From the NCBI GenBank assembly GCA_000711775.1, contig ARYC01017891.1, positions 1 to 64,000 on the forward strand: a DNA stretch of 64,000 nucleotides, written 5' to 3'. This DNA is from Oxytricha trifallax (Eukaryota; Ciliophora; Spirotrichea; Sporadotrichida; Oxytrichidae). Positions within the stretch are counted from its first letter, which is position 1. Every line of letters starts with the position of its first letter. Below, piece after piece: positions 13,801 to 27,900 of the stretch. A program made the position numbers and the translations under genes. Under the pieces are notes generated by a model that made no database searches, was not told the origin of the DNA, and saw only the letters and a program-made list of their open reading frames with translations.

Positions 13801-16800
13801 AGTCTATGATGGAATCAGATCCATCGATAGAGAAGTAGAAGAGAGATAGATTGAGAAACATGCACTCAGATTCTACTAAGAAAGAGTATATCTAAGACAG
13901 TTATGGTCTCATAAGAATTCATTATTTCGAGTGAATTTTTAAGATTTAATTAAAAGAATCTGAAATGATACAACCACAGAGATTGAACAAATCAGATGAT
14001 AGATTGATGATAAAAGGATTAGACCCTTATTTGCTTTAAAGCTAATTGATCGGGGGTCCCCAGAGACTTCAATGTGATCAAATTATTATTATTACAACTA
14101 AATTAAATAAAAAAACCAAAAACATTAGAAGGAGTATTTTAAAATATCTAAAATAATTTATCACCTTATTTTTCGAGTGTTAAATTTAATTTATAGTTTC
14201 AAATGGTTTTTCTTAATCCAACTCACTTACAACTAGATCACCTCTATTATAAACTACATAGATTCAATTGTTGCAAAAATAAAAATATATTTATATTAAT
14301 AATATTATAGTAAAATTTTATATATTTCAGCAAATAGCCTATTTGTTTGATAAATATTTTAAACATGAAAAATTAAAACTTTAAATTTGATTTATAATTT
14401 TTGAAATAATGATGCAATATATATTAAGGCATCTATCATATATAAATAGATTATATCACCTAAATTACAGATTTGAAATAAAAATGGGAAGAATTTTCCA
14501 AGTTAATTAGAAAATTTAGATTAATACTATTTTATAATTGATTAAATTTTATGTATTTAATATATTTATAGTTATAATAATTTAAATGGGTTTAAGTTTG
14601 CATATTTATTTTCTCATTCTCCAAATCATTAGTATTATTTTATGAATTATTGATGGTCAAACTAAATTTATTGTAATATTAATTATTATTGTAGTATTAA
14701 CTAGAATAAAATCTATTTTAAAAATTTATTAAACTCATATTTGTACCATTTAAATTCTAAGATTATATGATTTCTTTCGAGTCTCTTCTCGTTTAATAAT
14801 TTGACTTATTAATTTGATTTTCTTATTCGACTAGTTAATTATGATAATTAAGTTTGTGTTATTACAGAAAATTCTCTCTCAAGATTTAATCATTATTTAA
14901 TTATAAAACTAACCAGAAATTTAAGCTGTGACATTTTTTTGGATGAGTTAATATGGGAATAATAAAGATAAAACATTGTGGAAAATTAATTACTTTTCCA
15001 AAATTTTCTGCTTTTTGTATAAAACGAATTTATGGGAAATAGTTAATTTTAAAGTTAAACTGCAATGAAGAAAGAAAAAAAACATTTAAAATCGTATTAA
15101 GGATTATAATATCTGTCTTTTTAGTAACTTTTATGGTGTGCGAAATAGTATTTCAATAAGGACTTAATTGAAAAGAATTTTTTATTTTGTGTCCTGAGAC
15201 AACATCTTAATAATCATATCTATGTGAAGCTTTATTAAGTTAAACAAATACATTAAAAGAACAGTCCATTTTAGTTAAGATGAATCTTGATTTTTGAATT
15301 AGATATACTGGTTCTTTATTTTAGCCCGAATAAGGCCTTCTTGTCTCTAAAATTTTGATAATAAAAATTAAAAAATAAGATCTTATGTTTTAGATCAATT
15401 ATATATTAGATTTTTAATTTTTATTATCTTTTAAAATCAACATACTTAAATTTAAAATAACTTAATATTTAATTTAAAAGATAATAAATATGTCTCAAAA
15501 ATTATAATTATTTTTATTATGAAGTCCTTCATTATCTGCTAATTTTTAATCCTTATTAGATTAAGAAAATTGATGCTTAGTTTTTTATGCTCTAGTCTCT
15601 TTATGATTAAAAATATTAAATATTAAATGTTTTCTTAAAAAATTTTATTATTATAATTACAAGAAATAGTGTGGTATACAAATTCCATAAATATTCCATC
15701 AATTAAATTGCTATTAATAAGTTATTTTATATTAATTTAATGCATTTATTTAATATAAGGTTGCTAATAAAAATTATATTAACAAAATATTTTCTATTGA
15801 AATAGTTTTTCCAAAAACTGTTTATAGAATTTATTTTATTTATATAAATTCTTTATGATTACCTTTTGAAATCTTATTCTCTAATTCTTTCTTGTTATAG
15901 AGAAATAGTTTCTTAATTATAGACTAGAAAAAAAGATGTTCCTACGGACCACTAATCAGAATCGAAACTATCGTGTATACTTTTTATATTATAATTATTA
16001 TAATTATTATATTTTAAATACAACACTCATAAACCCTCCTGTGTCTGAAATTGTATCAATGAGAGTGGTCACTTGTCTTTTAGTATTTTTAACTGAAAAA
16101 ATAAAGATTAATTTTTAAAATAATTAAAAATAATTACTGAATCAGACATGAATATATTTATATCAACTAAAGTCCCTTCATTTTCCTCAAATTACTCTTT
16201 AAGAATTTAATTAAATACATAAAGTTATAAAAATTCTAATTTTAAGTATTCCAAGTTTACGGGGTAAATATAATAAATTTAACAACTTAAATTAGAAGAG
16301 ATATTATTAACATTTTTTTTATAGTTTACTTTTAATGTAACACAATATCTAATTTTAAAATAATAATTATCATGCCTTATATTTCAAATATTTATCGTAA
16401 AATGCAATTACATATTTTAGATATAAAAATATATAAATTTTTTGTATTTTATTTAACTCTATTATTATTAATAGAAATTTTAGGTTTTTAATCATAAAAT
16501 TTTTCATTTAATATTTTTGTAATTCTAAATACTCTCTCAAGTAGGTCTCCTCTAAATCCAAACTAAAAATTTGAAACTGCTGATTTCCCATACTATAAAA
16601 GATTTTATAAATATAAAAATATATTTAATACTGCCGGAAATATAGGAATCTTCCAAGTAGACATTTTATAGAGTTATGTAATTTAATAAAATTATGAATA
16701 ATTACTTTTAAATTTAAAACTGTATCATCATATATATATATGTAATATATTTCGTAAACATATTTCTTATCAATGAGATAGTGATCAAATGAGTTAACAG

Positions 16801-18359
16801 TGGATTTTAGGGGTAGATCGAAGTCTTCCTCGTCGAAATATTATTAGAGCATTATTGACTAAGGCAGTATTTTGTTTACAACTTGATATTATTTCTTTTA
16901 TAATGTAAAGAATCGCTTTAAAAAATAAGTATATATATGGCGATTATAAATGATAATTATGAACTTTATCTATTTCTTAAGATGTTTTACATTTCATTTC
17001 AGGTTAATTTGGAAATATTTGTGATAAAATTAAGAAATAATACTTATCGAGATTAAATTATTTCATTATAACTTTGTTTGATTGCATTTCTTAACTCTCA
17101 TCCTAAGGTAAGATAAAAATATGCTATTAAACTCAAGATCCCTCTTATATATTATCTGAACCTTTGATTTTAATATTAAAATCAGGTTCCATGCATGGAC
17201 CTTGCCCTAATAATCCCAATTAAATTTTAAATTTTAATTTTTTTAAAAAACAAGATAATCCAAAATAGTCAAGATTAGAGAATGCCCCTTAGAATCTGTC
17301 TGCAGTGCAAGGAGTTTAAGGAATTTCTCTAACAATCTCATAACTAACTCCATCTTTTATAGAGAAACTTACCTCATCTATTTCAATTGTCAAGTACTTA
17401 TTCATCTCAGTGGCAATAAAAAGATTATAATAATAATAATAAGATACTGACTAAAATCATAGTTTTCATTTAGAATTATTTGAATATAATAGTATATAAT
17501 CAGTATTTCTTAATTTTTATATATAGAGTGGCATTGATATTGTCGTTGAAAGCAAAAGTTATAATGTTTCCAACATCAAAATTATCTCTTGTCAATGTAA
17601 CTTTAATATTATTATATTTTTAAATACTTCATTAGGTTCATATATTTGATTTTTATTTTAAGTGGTTTTTGTTACCATAAATTTAGAACGGTTTAGAACG
17701 TCTACAACGGCAGTTACAAAATAGACGAGTAATCCTATTCTTGTGAGAATTGTTACAATACCCCCAAAAACGCTCTTAAATGTTGAAGAATCTTTGTAAC
17801 TTAATGTTATTAGAATTAATTAGATAATATTTATTACGAAATAACAAAGATATAAAATTATAATTCTGCTGAATATTAAATAAATTATAGTTTTATGTTA
17901 AAACATTTATATACTTCCCAAATATACATTTATGTTTTATTTAAAAAAGAAAATAATGCAATCTCTTTAAAGTTATAAAGTTCTTAAGTATTTTACAAAC
18001 TATATTTTAACCATAATATTTTGTGCAGTTATTATATGATTTATAAATATCTTATCATTTTTTCGTATCATATAAAACATCTAAATTTAACTATTATTTA
18101 TCCATTAAAATTTTACTAAAATATTTTAATTATAAATTGAAATGAAATAAATATAAAGTCCTTAAACTTTATTTTGATTTTTCCTTCAACTTTTTTTTTA
18201 TAGCAACATAATAATCATAATTGTAATTAATAATTTCTTATTTAATGTTATCGGATGTCCAAAGTTTATTTATTTTATTATAAAATATAATATGTAAATT
18301 AAGTTGTCCTGCTTTTTCACCCATCTTTGTAAATTCCTTAATCGATGTTTTTCCTTCAT
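10859..18359 (-). CDS. Gene 2: ciliate multi-pass membrane protein, germline precursor
   Basis: The start ATG is at 18357-18359 (MKEKHRLRNLQRWVKKQDN), then after a 39-bp IES comes FGHPIT. Further blocks mirror gene 1: membrane block at 17640-17810, TRDNFDVGN-like at 17525-17610, outer region at 17130-17420 (TPCTADRF, then PDFNIKIKGSDNIQEG), 17000-17110, 16740-16860, 16540-16680, and the second membrane block at 15880-16170. Tail blocks lie at about 14590-14840, 14205-14260 and 13230-13400. A final block at 10859-11110 (MKIYLRQLQVQAQNKSKLDS, then FKNIYSADLKDKF) ends in TGA at 10859-10861. The YLRQLQ stretch resembles the YLRQMQ tail of genes 3-5. The precursor is interrupted by a MITE (11.6-12.1 kb) and an opposite-strand ORF (13.65-14.08 kb). 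Confidence 0.78.
11643..12087. mobile_element. MITE family M1, copy 1
   Basis: A 445-bp element with inverted ends containing GGAAGTTTCCTGTC-like sequence (left GGGGGATGTTTCCTGC, right GACAGGAAACTTCCACCCCC). It is flanked by a perfect 10-bp direct repeat, AAATCTAAAT, at 11633-11642 and 12088-12097. The interior is AT-rich with no ORF. Four relatives lie at 34.7, 35.2, 47.2 and 51.3 kb. A 9-10 bp duplication is typical of Mutator-like elements, but no transposase was seen. Confidence 0.85.
13652..14077 (+). CDS. Unrecognised plus-strand coding island inside gene 2 (possibly broken or spliced)
   Basis: The ATG at 13652 opens 103 codons to a TGA at 13961, read in the ciliate code. The protein looks genuine: KINGKWCPICNSIDCLEMN suggests a small zinc-binding knuckle, and YTTLRSLEQTMEELQEYVES a helix or coiled coil. 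The same frame continues past the TGA and a second TGA (13997) with protein-like sequence (IDDKRIRPLFALKLIDRG) to a TGA at 14075-14077. Both inner TGAs sit where tryptophan (TGG) would fit. The alternatives are a decayed gene or an intron: a 49-nt GT...AG segment at about 13934-13982 would skip the first TGA and join another open frame. Degenerate C4A4-like sequence lies upstream at about 13505-13530. The family is unknown. Confidence 0.55.
18262..18300 (-). other. IES 1 of gene 2, pointer AAGTT
   Basis: A 39-bp AT-only spacer bounded by AAGTT at 18262-18266 and 18301-18305. Its removal joins KKQDN to FGHPIT in frame, at the same position as the gene 1 IES. Length and sequence have diverged. 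Confidence 0.8.
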
Positions 18360-18959
18360 TTAATTTATGGCCTATTATTTAAATTAAAAAAATGTAGAAG
18401 ATATTGATATTTTTTTATTTTTATTTGAAATTAAACATATTATACCAATATTCTTAATTATAAATGATAAAAATACACACTTTTTAAAGCTATATATTAT
18501 TATTATATTAATTAATAGGTAATTCTATATATCTTTGATTTAATTAATCATTAATATCAATAATAATTAATATTTAGTTTAAATATTCCTGACAATAATT
18601 TAAACCATAACATTTAAGTAATTTTGGATTTTTCTTATTAATATACAATAAATAATTGACAAAAAATTTAGTTGATTTTTATTCACAAATTGATATTTGA
18701 AATTATTTTATATATAAATAGAAACTGATTTTTATGAATTAAATTAATCATATGCATAATTTCTAAATTATTTTAGAATTATTTACTTTATAGTCTACTC
18801 AATAATTTATTAGTAAAAAATATTTATTATAAGTAGAATTACATTGAATATTCTAAAATATATTTACAAACAGAAATTAAATACAAATGTAAATATAGAT
18901 ATAATTAACTTTTTCAACTTATAATTATTTTATTATTGGTCTTCATTGATTGAGATCAG

Positions 18960-21900
18960 TCACTGTTGTAAACAAAGATTTTTTAATTTAAATATATTAA
19001 TCTAAAAATAATAAATGTAAATATTGATTTATATTACTTCTATTACGTTGTCTCTGTTAAATTTTAACTTTTAATCTAATTTCTATGTTACACAGATTTG
19101 AATTAATTTTAATATTCTAATTGATTACTTTTTCTATTATCAAACTAAAATCCTAAATGTGAGTCTTAAATCTAAGTTTCTGAGACTTTATTATTTGAAA
19201 AATCAAAGTTTTAGTTGGTGTCATATTTTTATTATATTATTATTATTTAATGCTATTATTATGTATTCGTGTTTAAGTCAATCGTATATTTATAGTCGAA
19301 CTTGTTCTCCTTATATGAAAAAGCAACTCATGAAAAGGCTCATTACTTGTAATATTTATATAAAATTAATAATGAAGACAATGAAATTTTTATTGATTAC
19401 CCTCATTTATTGAGATATTAACAAAATTTTCTTTCATTTGAAATTTTACTTTTAGGAATGTATTATTTATACATTCTCTAATTATTTTTAAGCAATGAGA
19501 TTTCCCCTAGAAACTAGAAATAATGATAGCTTATATTTCTATAATTAAATGGAAGTTATTAAATTAAGCATTTAGTTGTTTTTAATATTTCCATTATCAA
19601 GAGCGAGATGATTATCGGTAACTTATTTTTCTTGAATTTAAGTGTTATTCAAAGCTTTAAATTTAAGCTCTTCTGGATAAAAATAAATTATAGTACACAT
19701 TTATTTTATATAGATATAAGTTTTTGAGAATTCTTTTATCTACTTTATCATGACTCGATTTTAGCTACATCTATCTCAAATATATCAAAAGTTGCCTTTC
19801 ACTAGCTTAATTTTTGAAAATTTTTACAATTTTATTTTATTTAGTATCGGTTTTTATTTTCAAAATATTCTATTTCATAAAAGGGAGCAGTTGTTTCTGG
19901 TAGCCTGCAAAATTAATTTTATTGGAAAATTTTGACTTATTTAATATGCTCAAAATGTTTAATATATCAAAAGGGTGAGTTTAATTAATAATTTTATAAA
20001 TAAATTTAATCATAAAATCATAAAGAAACTATTAAAATACTAATACAAATAGTGAAATTATAAAAATACTATTGACATTTTAAATTCATTAACAAAAAGT
20101 TGAACTACTAAAATTGTAATTTATACATTTTATAAATGTAAGATCCATTTTTAATATATCAAATTATTTTTCTACTTTTTTAATTCCTTTATTCATAAGT
20201 TGAACTTATTACCTTATATATTATTTTTCATGACTTTATTTCTTCTTCCAAAATGTAAATTATCAATATAAAAATATTATTATGAATGTTAATATGAAAA
20301 GCTTCGATTTGATTAATGCTCTGTTAAAATTATATGAAAATTACATAAATAAATTCTTGCAAATTGAGCATAACAATTGAATTAATTTGAGTTGATTCAA
20401 AGAAGATTTATTATTAGGTGAAGTGATTAGTTTGCTATATTTAATCTTTGAATCACTCAGTCTGCATATGTAAATTTAATTTTTATTCAAAATAATTTAC
20501 AGCACTCTAATTGAAATAATTGATAGTATAAATGATAATATTATCAGATTAAATTTTTGTCCCTTATAGAAAAAGAATATAACTATTTATTAATATTTAG
20601 CTAGCTTAAACTTTCAATTTCTTCTCACTAAATTCTATTTTAATAATTTTGATTTAATATTTCCAAATCAAATTTTGATAAAGATATAGTGTCAATAGAT
20701 TAAATCTAAATGGCTTCAATCTCAAAATGTAATTGTATAATAACTGAATTTATCGAAATATCTAACTTTGAACAAAATCTCTTTCAATTTGATTATGTAT
20801 ATTGTTAAAATACAACAATTTTAAAATACAACAATAGTAAAATTTATTAAAAAACTGATACAATATAAATTACTCTAAATGATTAGCCAAGTTATAAATA
20901 TATTTTATATATATTTTTTCATATAATAAACTTAAATCTATTAATAAAATTTTATTATAAATACTTTAGTCTTCTCTTATTGAATTATTCATAGATATAT
21001 CAAGGTTAGTAGTACAAGCTTCATCTGATTAATATGATTGGTCATTTGATCAACTATTAATTTTCATTTCAGTACTGGCAATTTTAGTGGGGCTTGGATT
21101 TAAATCTATCAGTTAATTTTTAGATTACAACCGCCTGTGATTATTATTTCAATTAAATTAATAAATTCGCATAATGAGATAATAAAGTGCAATAAATTTA
21201 ATTTTATATTTATCTTCTAATATGTTTTAAATAAACTGAAAAAGGCTATATGTTAAAATTTTAATTTAATGGGGGCAAAAATTAAGAAATAAGTAAGTTA
21301 GTTGAACAATTTTACCAAAAATCTAAACAATTAAAAGCAATTAAAACTCATACATATTATATTTTTGGTTTTTTAAGAAAATCAAATAAACATACTCATC
21401 TTCTTATAAATTTAAAATATTATTAATTAGACAATTTTTTAAAAAAATTTTAAATTTTAAAATATCAAATAAGTATAATTTTGAGGTTTTATAAAATATG
21501 ACTTCATAATTATAAAGTGTGAATTAAAGATTTAAATTAAATTAAAAATTTAATTTAATTTAGATAAATACAATGATATCAGTTTATATTCATTTAATTA
21601 AACCACCAAAATAACTTTTCCCGAATCGTAAATTTTTTTACGAATTTAGAAATTTTTTCCGCACCTTAAATCATGACCAAAAAATCAAAACCAAAGATTA
21701 TCGCGTGCGGTATTAAGGTTCGGTTTTTTGTTAAAAATTTTACGATTTGGGAAAAGTGATTTTTTGGGGGCCTATTTAATTTTATAAAAATATTTTAGAC
21801 TATAATTCAATTGTTAATTGCATATGATTAATATATTACCAATAATTATTTTAGGTAATGTTTCAATTTAGCAATAAAAGTTAAAATTAAAATATTTTAG

Positions 21901-24900
21901 ATCTTTTATTTCGAATGAAGGAGTTTAGTTAAGATTAACTTACGATTACTCATTAGATATTTTAATATAATTTTATTAGAAATGATTATAGAAAATTCAA
22001 AAAAAAATATTTAACAGGACATAAATAGTAAAATTAAAATTCAAGGAACACATTTCATAGAATTATTTCACTTTATTAATATTAATTTATTCTTAATATT
22101 TGTAGAACGTAGTGGTACAACATATTTTAATTATCTTGTTAGAATTTTAAGATATATTTTAGTTATCTTTTTAGCTCGTTTTCATATATTCCAAACATAG
22201 TAAAAAGTTTTTTTAGAAGTTTTTTATAATAAGATAGATTTAGTTTGAGTTTAAAAAAATCAATGAAATCAGTGATTTTTTTATTAAGTTTAATAAATTT
22301 TAATTAAATTAATTAATATTCACTAATACCGATTTGTTTTTCAAGTTAGAGTTTCACCTATTTCTTTAAATCTAATTTAAAAATAATTTCAATCTTTATT
22401 AAAATTTGTTCTTATAATCGTTCTCAGTTAAGTAGATTCTTTTGATAATAGACTGATAGAATAATTATTGTTGAATTCTGCCTATTAATATTTATACTGT
22501 AGCTAATATTATGCTCATAAATCCTCCAGTATTTGAAATTGCCTCTAGCAAAGTTGTGACTGATCGTTTAGTTGTGTCTTATATAATAAAAAATAAAATC
22601 TATATTTCAAAAATAAAAATTCTATATAAAATCTTCTTTATCTGACATGTAGAAAGTCATATCCATTATTGCACCCATATCTTTTGGCTAAAGTTCACGT
22701 TTTTAAATAAAATAAAAAACATCTTACCAACATAACATTTTCATTTCAAATATTGTGTAATTATTAAATAAGTCTGAAAATAAAACATGATTCATTAGAT
22801 CTATTAGTACTTTGTAAATAGAAATGTAGATTTGTTTATTAAAATTTAAACTAACTTTTGTATTTAAATCATTTTAACTGACATATGAATTTTCTGAAGG
22901 CAACTAATCCTTGAAAAATTAATTGCATACTTGTATAATCAATCCTTATTTAACTTGCAAATGACATTGAAGGATCAGATATTTTAAGGTAGGCCATTAA
23001 AAAAACTTTCTTTATATAATATTTATGTTTCTTGATTTCTTAATTCAATTTATTTTTATTAACATTATAAAAGTAAATCATTCTCTTGATTATATTTATT
23101 TAAAAAAGTACCAATATATTTATATTTAACGCTATGATTATTAAATTAAAAAATAAATAGTTTGTAGATAAAATATATTTATCGTTATTTTGTTGATTCT
23201 AATGCAAATGAATTAAATGTCAAAACTCTATTTTCAAGGCTAGACGCTAAGTAAGAATAAATACAAATATCTCATATATTCTTATTACAAATTAAATTAT
23301 AAACTACTAAATATATATAAAAAGCTTTAATATTTATCATACATATATTCTTAAAACATTTTATTCGTTTTTATTTGATAATTCTTTAATAAATAAAAGC
23401 AGTTTCTAATTGTTTATAATAGTAAATTATTAAGTTTTTCTTCAAAGATTTCTATTATTTACTCTAAATTATAATTAAAATCCTTCTATTAAAAATAGAT
23501 ATGTTCAACAATAATCAATATTTTTCAATTATAAATCAAATCAAAATAAAAAATAGAATTCATATATGTAGAAACTATCTAATAGCAATACAAGAAATAT
23601 CAATTATTTATTAAGAAATTGGAGATATTTAATAAAATATCATTATATAATTTTAGCAATTGAAATAGAAAATTTAATTTATTTTAAAATTATTTTATAT
23701 TTAGTTTTTAATCCTCAAGTTTTACATTTTTCTTTGTCAGATAGTAAGTAATTAATATTAAAAAATTAAAAGTTATAAAATTAATAAATAATTATATATT
23801 TTATTATAGTTAGTTATTACGTTAAAAATGTAAAAACAAACCAAATTAAATAAAAATGATAATATATTGATATATTACGTGCTGTTAATTGTTGAATTAA
23901 TATTTCACAAAATATGAACATAAAATAAATGGTTATTTTGATAAAATTTATGCATCAAAGAGCTCATTAAAGTCTTAAAATTTAAATCCCTTATATGCAT
24001 TTTAAGGAATTCAGTATTTTATATTTAATTGGAAGTTTTTTGTGGTAGAGTAAAATTTTGTTATTAGCTAACAATTTTGAAAAATAATTATTTCCCAATT
24101 TGATGCGATTCTCCACTATTAAATATAAAAGTATTTTCGATAAATTTATCTGACTAGAATGTAGTTAAATTATTAATCATAAATAAATTAATTATAAATG
24201 ATATAATAAATAATGTATGTTGCTCATTGTATATTGAAGATTTGATTGGGTCTTCAAAATCTGCCTCTTAAAAATACTGTCTTAAAAGAGTATTATCCAT
24301 ACTTAATTGTGGAATTAATTCTTCTATAAACATTTTATTTATAGCTTATTGCTATAATTAATGCTTTTAATATAGAATTTACAATTAAAATTGAAAATAT
24401 TCTTCTATTTCCTTGTTACTTTTGCATTTCTTTCCCTAACCAGGATATAGCTGATCTATATTTTTTTAAAAAAATTGATTGTTAACTTTAAATTAATTTT
24501 ATCATTTCACTATTTATTTATTAATAAATATCATTCTTGACTTGATAATTAGAATTTATAACAATAGAAAATATATTATGTCTTAGCTTGATCTGATATA
24601 CTTTGATAAAGATATAATAAACCATGTATCTCTCAAAGATGTTGAATTGATGACAAATTTATAATTTATTAAAGATAAATTTCTATCATATGCTTTATAT
24701 ACATAGATAAATAAACTGTTTCAAAGATTCTATACAAACTTATATCTCGTTTTATTTCGGAGAAATAAAATCAATTACACTCTCTCTCTTTATTTTCAAT
24801 TCATTTTTTCAGATATCTTTAATGCTCTCAATAAACTTAAGCCATTATTTCAGATAACCAAAATTAAATCCTACTTTCTTTCCCAATGAAGCGAAATTTT

Positions 24901-27900
24901 CTTAAAGGAATATGGAAAATTAATTTCCAGTCAATTTATAGATATAATAAAATATGTTTGCTTACGGTATTAAATATTTAATGATAAAATCATACTAACT
25001 ATTATTTCCTTTATATTGATTAATGTTTAATTATATTAATATCCTATAATAATTATTCCAATTATAAACTAGTTATTAATTTGGGTTATTTATAGATCCC
25101 AGGCTAATTAAATAATTCTCCAGTCTGTCGTCCTATTTAATTTAAATAAATTTATCTATAATATTAATAAGAAGATAAAAAGGTTTTCAAGAAATTTATA
25201 TTATAATCGCTCTTGAATACATTTCTATACTGTAATTCTTAAAAAAGCGCCTTCGCTTGTGGCAAGTGAACCTTTTATTTTTATACTAAAATCTTTCTAT
25301 GCACAGTGAGCATTTAGTTAATTTCTTAATAATCTTTATTTTATCAAATTTATTCCAAAAATTAAGCATAAACAATCATTTTTAATCAAAATAGCAGCAT
25401 CTAAAGATAATGCTAGAAATATATTTAAAATAATTTCTATATCTAAATTTCTTGAATTTTATTATTAAACTAATTTTGTATATTTTTTCTAAATTATTTG
25501 CTATTCCAATACATATCCCGATTACTTTGGAGTAAACATAATAATTTTTTTTTAATGGAATTCATCACAATTATTAATATAAAATGATATAGTAGTTTTA
25601 ACAAGAACAAAAGAAAAGATATTACTATTTAAAAAACGGTTATTGGTATCTCTCTCTTTTTTTATCTTGTTGGACCAACTATAATTTGTGATTAAGAAAT
25701 TTATAAATAACTAACTGATCTCTATAAAAAAACTTAGTTTTATAATTGTATATCTATGCAAATAGGATACTCGTATAAACTAATTTTTTAAAAAATAAAC
25801 TGACCTAGAAATTGCCAATGAATTGTTTTTTAAAAACTTGAAAATTACTTTCTTAATTTTTGAATCATACAAGTAATAAATGCAAAAAGAAAAAATAAAA
25901 AAAAGAAGAAGAAAGAAGAGGAAGAGGAAGAAAAGACATATTATTATAATATACTAAATCATAATTTTGAATATAGGGAGGCTTGTCTTCTACGAGATTA
26001 AAAAACTATCAAGCGAAATTCATTAAAGACACCATTTTGGATTATCATTTTATAATAAATTAAATGAAAAGTTAAAAAAATTATCTTTAATAGATTTAAA
26101 CAATTAATTTAATCAAAACTGTTGTATATAAGTGGATTTTTTTTATTAAGAAAATAATTAGGTAAATTTATTTAAATTTTATGAATTATTATGATAATGA
26201 TTTATATAAAAGATTAAACTGGTTTATAAATTAAAAAGCACTTGAAATATCCCTCAAGCTCCTCCTGGAATCGTCCTTCACAAATTCTATATCTAATAAT
26301 TAGAGCTATAATATTTTATAAATTTGGCTATTTAATATTATGCCTATTTTTAATGCTATCCCTTGCAAAAAAATAAATTTTAATGTATATTATTGTTAAT
26401 TCTCTTTATATTCAATCAATTTAAAAAAAAATTAATTGCATTTAGACTTTTTAATAAAAATAGGATTTGTATCATTATTTTTGACACATTTAATAAAGAG
26501 TTTAAGCTTAAATATGATCTTAATATTTTTATTACTTGAACTAATAAATTTAACTGAATATATTTAAATTTATTGAATTTGTACATTCAATCATAGTTAA
26601 GATGTTTTCCTTAAAAATTAGGGAAAAATAAGACAAAGATTAAGTCCTCACTAATTTATTTTCTATAAATAAATCAAAATCATATTATTTGCCCAAATTA
26701 TAGCCACAGTTAAAATGATTATAAATTTAATGAAATTTTTATCTGACTTTAGTTTAATAAAAAATTGTATTAATCTTAAAGTTCATTTATTGGTTGTCAT
26801 ATATCAATGTTATCTGTTTTAATAATTAAATATTTATTATATTTTAGTTTTTCTTTAATTAACATTCTTATAAATAATCTCTTTTTTAAAAAAATATCCC
26901 TATCCCAATTTATTAAAACCTTCCTTTATATTTATTTAATTATCCACGTATTCTTGAGATTTATGGATTTAAATGTCAACAATATATAGCAAAATATAAT
27001 TATTATTATTAATGTCTTTAATTACTTGACTTTAATTTCAAAATCTATCTTCTCCGCATATTTCAATCGGAATTTAAGTAACTGTTTCAAGAAAAGTGTC
27101 ACTTAAAACTATGAATATTTTATATATTCACTTGTGTAGACATACATAACTTGAGAAATATTTACTGAAAGATATTCGAAATATTCATTGTTATTTATCT
27201 CGCTATTATTAAATTAGATATATTTTAAAGTAAATTATAAAATTTTATGATTCTTAGAAGTTAGCGTTATTAATTTTATACTGCTTAATATAAGTGAATT
27301 ATAGGTAAATAATAATAATATTCCTACAGCATTTATTGATAAAATTATTAATAATAATATACAGACCATTTAATTTTGATTTATAAGAATATGAAAATTA
27401 GTGAAAAAGAAAAATAAATGAAAAAATTCTTGTGCAAGTATTATGTTATTTTCAAACAAGAACAATACCAATCTGTGATGGATTGAGCTCTGGAATTTTT
27501 AGTTTTTTCTTAAATAATTCAAGTTTCTATCAAAAACACTGAATTTCAATTTCTTAAGAATTTTTTCATTCTCAAGTATATCTATAGTGTTTAGGTCGTC
27601 AAAATCTTACTGTTTTGCAATGATCAAAGCATTTCTTTTTAACTTTGAATAATTCTAATAGTTTGAAAGAGAAAACCACTCTAGCTTATTTAGTATTCCC
27701 CCTTGAGAATTCCCAAAAAAAACAGAGGATTTCGAGTGATAGCTCTGGTTTTTCGTGCAAGTTTTTAGGCTTCATGTCATCATAGTTGAAAAAAATCAGA
27801 AGCATACTTAGTGACATCTGAGTATTCTAAGTGCATTTTTAATGAGTATTAGTGTGGATCGTTGATGCTTAGAGTCAATTTAAAATTGGTCACGGTGCTG

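Noticed and set aside
15936-16118. Plus-strand ORF at 15.9 kb
   Set aside because: It is the antisense shadow of the conserved second membrane block of gene 2; the minus frame is the one conserved between paralogs.
19159-19413. 84-codon plus-strand ORF
   Set aside because: AT-driven composition, no conservation in the matching spacer of gene 4, and ordinary codons by chance in this base composition.
24778-24802. CT-rich run near 24.8 kb and AT dinucleotide run near 58.06 kb as features
   Set aside because: Short simple sequence without sign of function.
26807-26989. 60-codon hydrophobic plus-strand ORF
   Set aside because: F, I, L and N-rich translation expected from AT-rich spacer; nothing similar in the paralogs.
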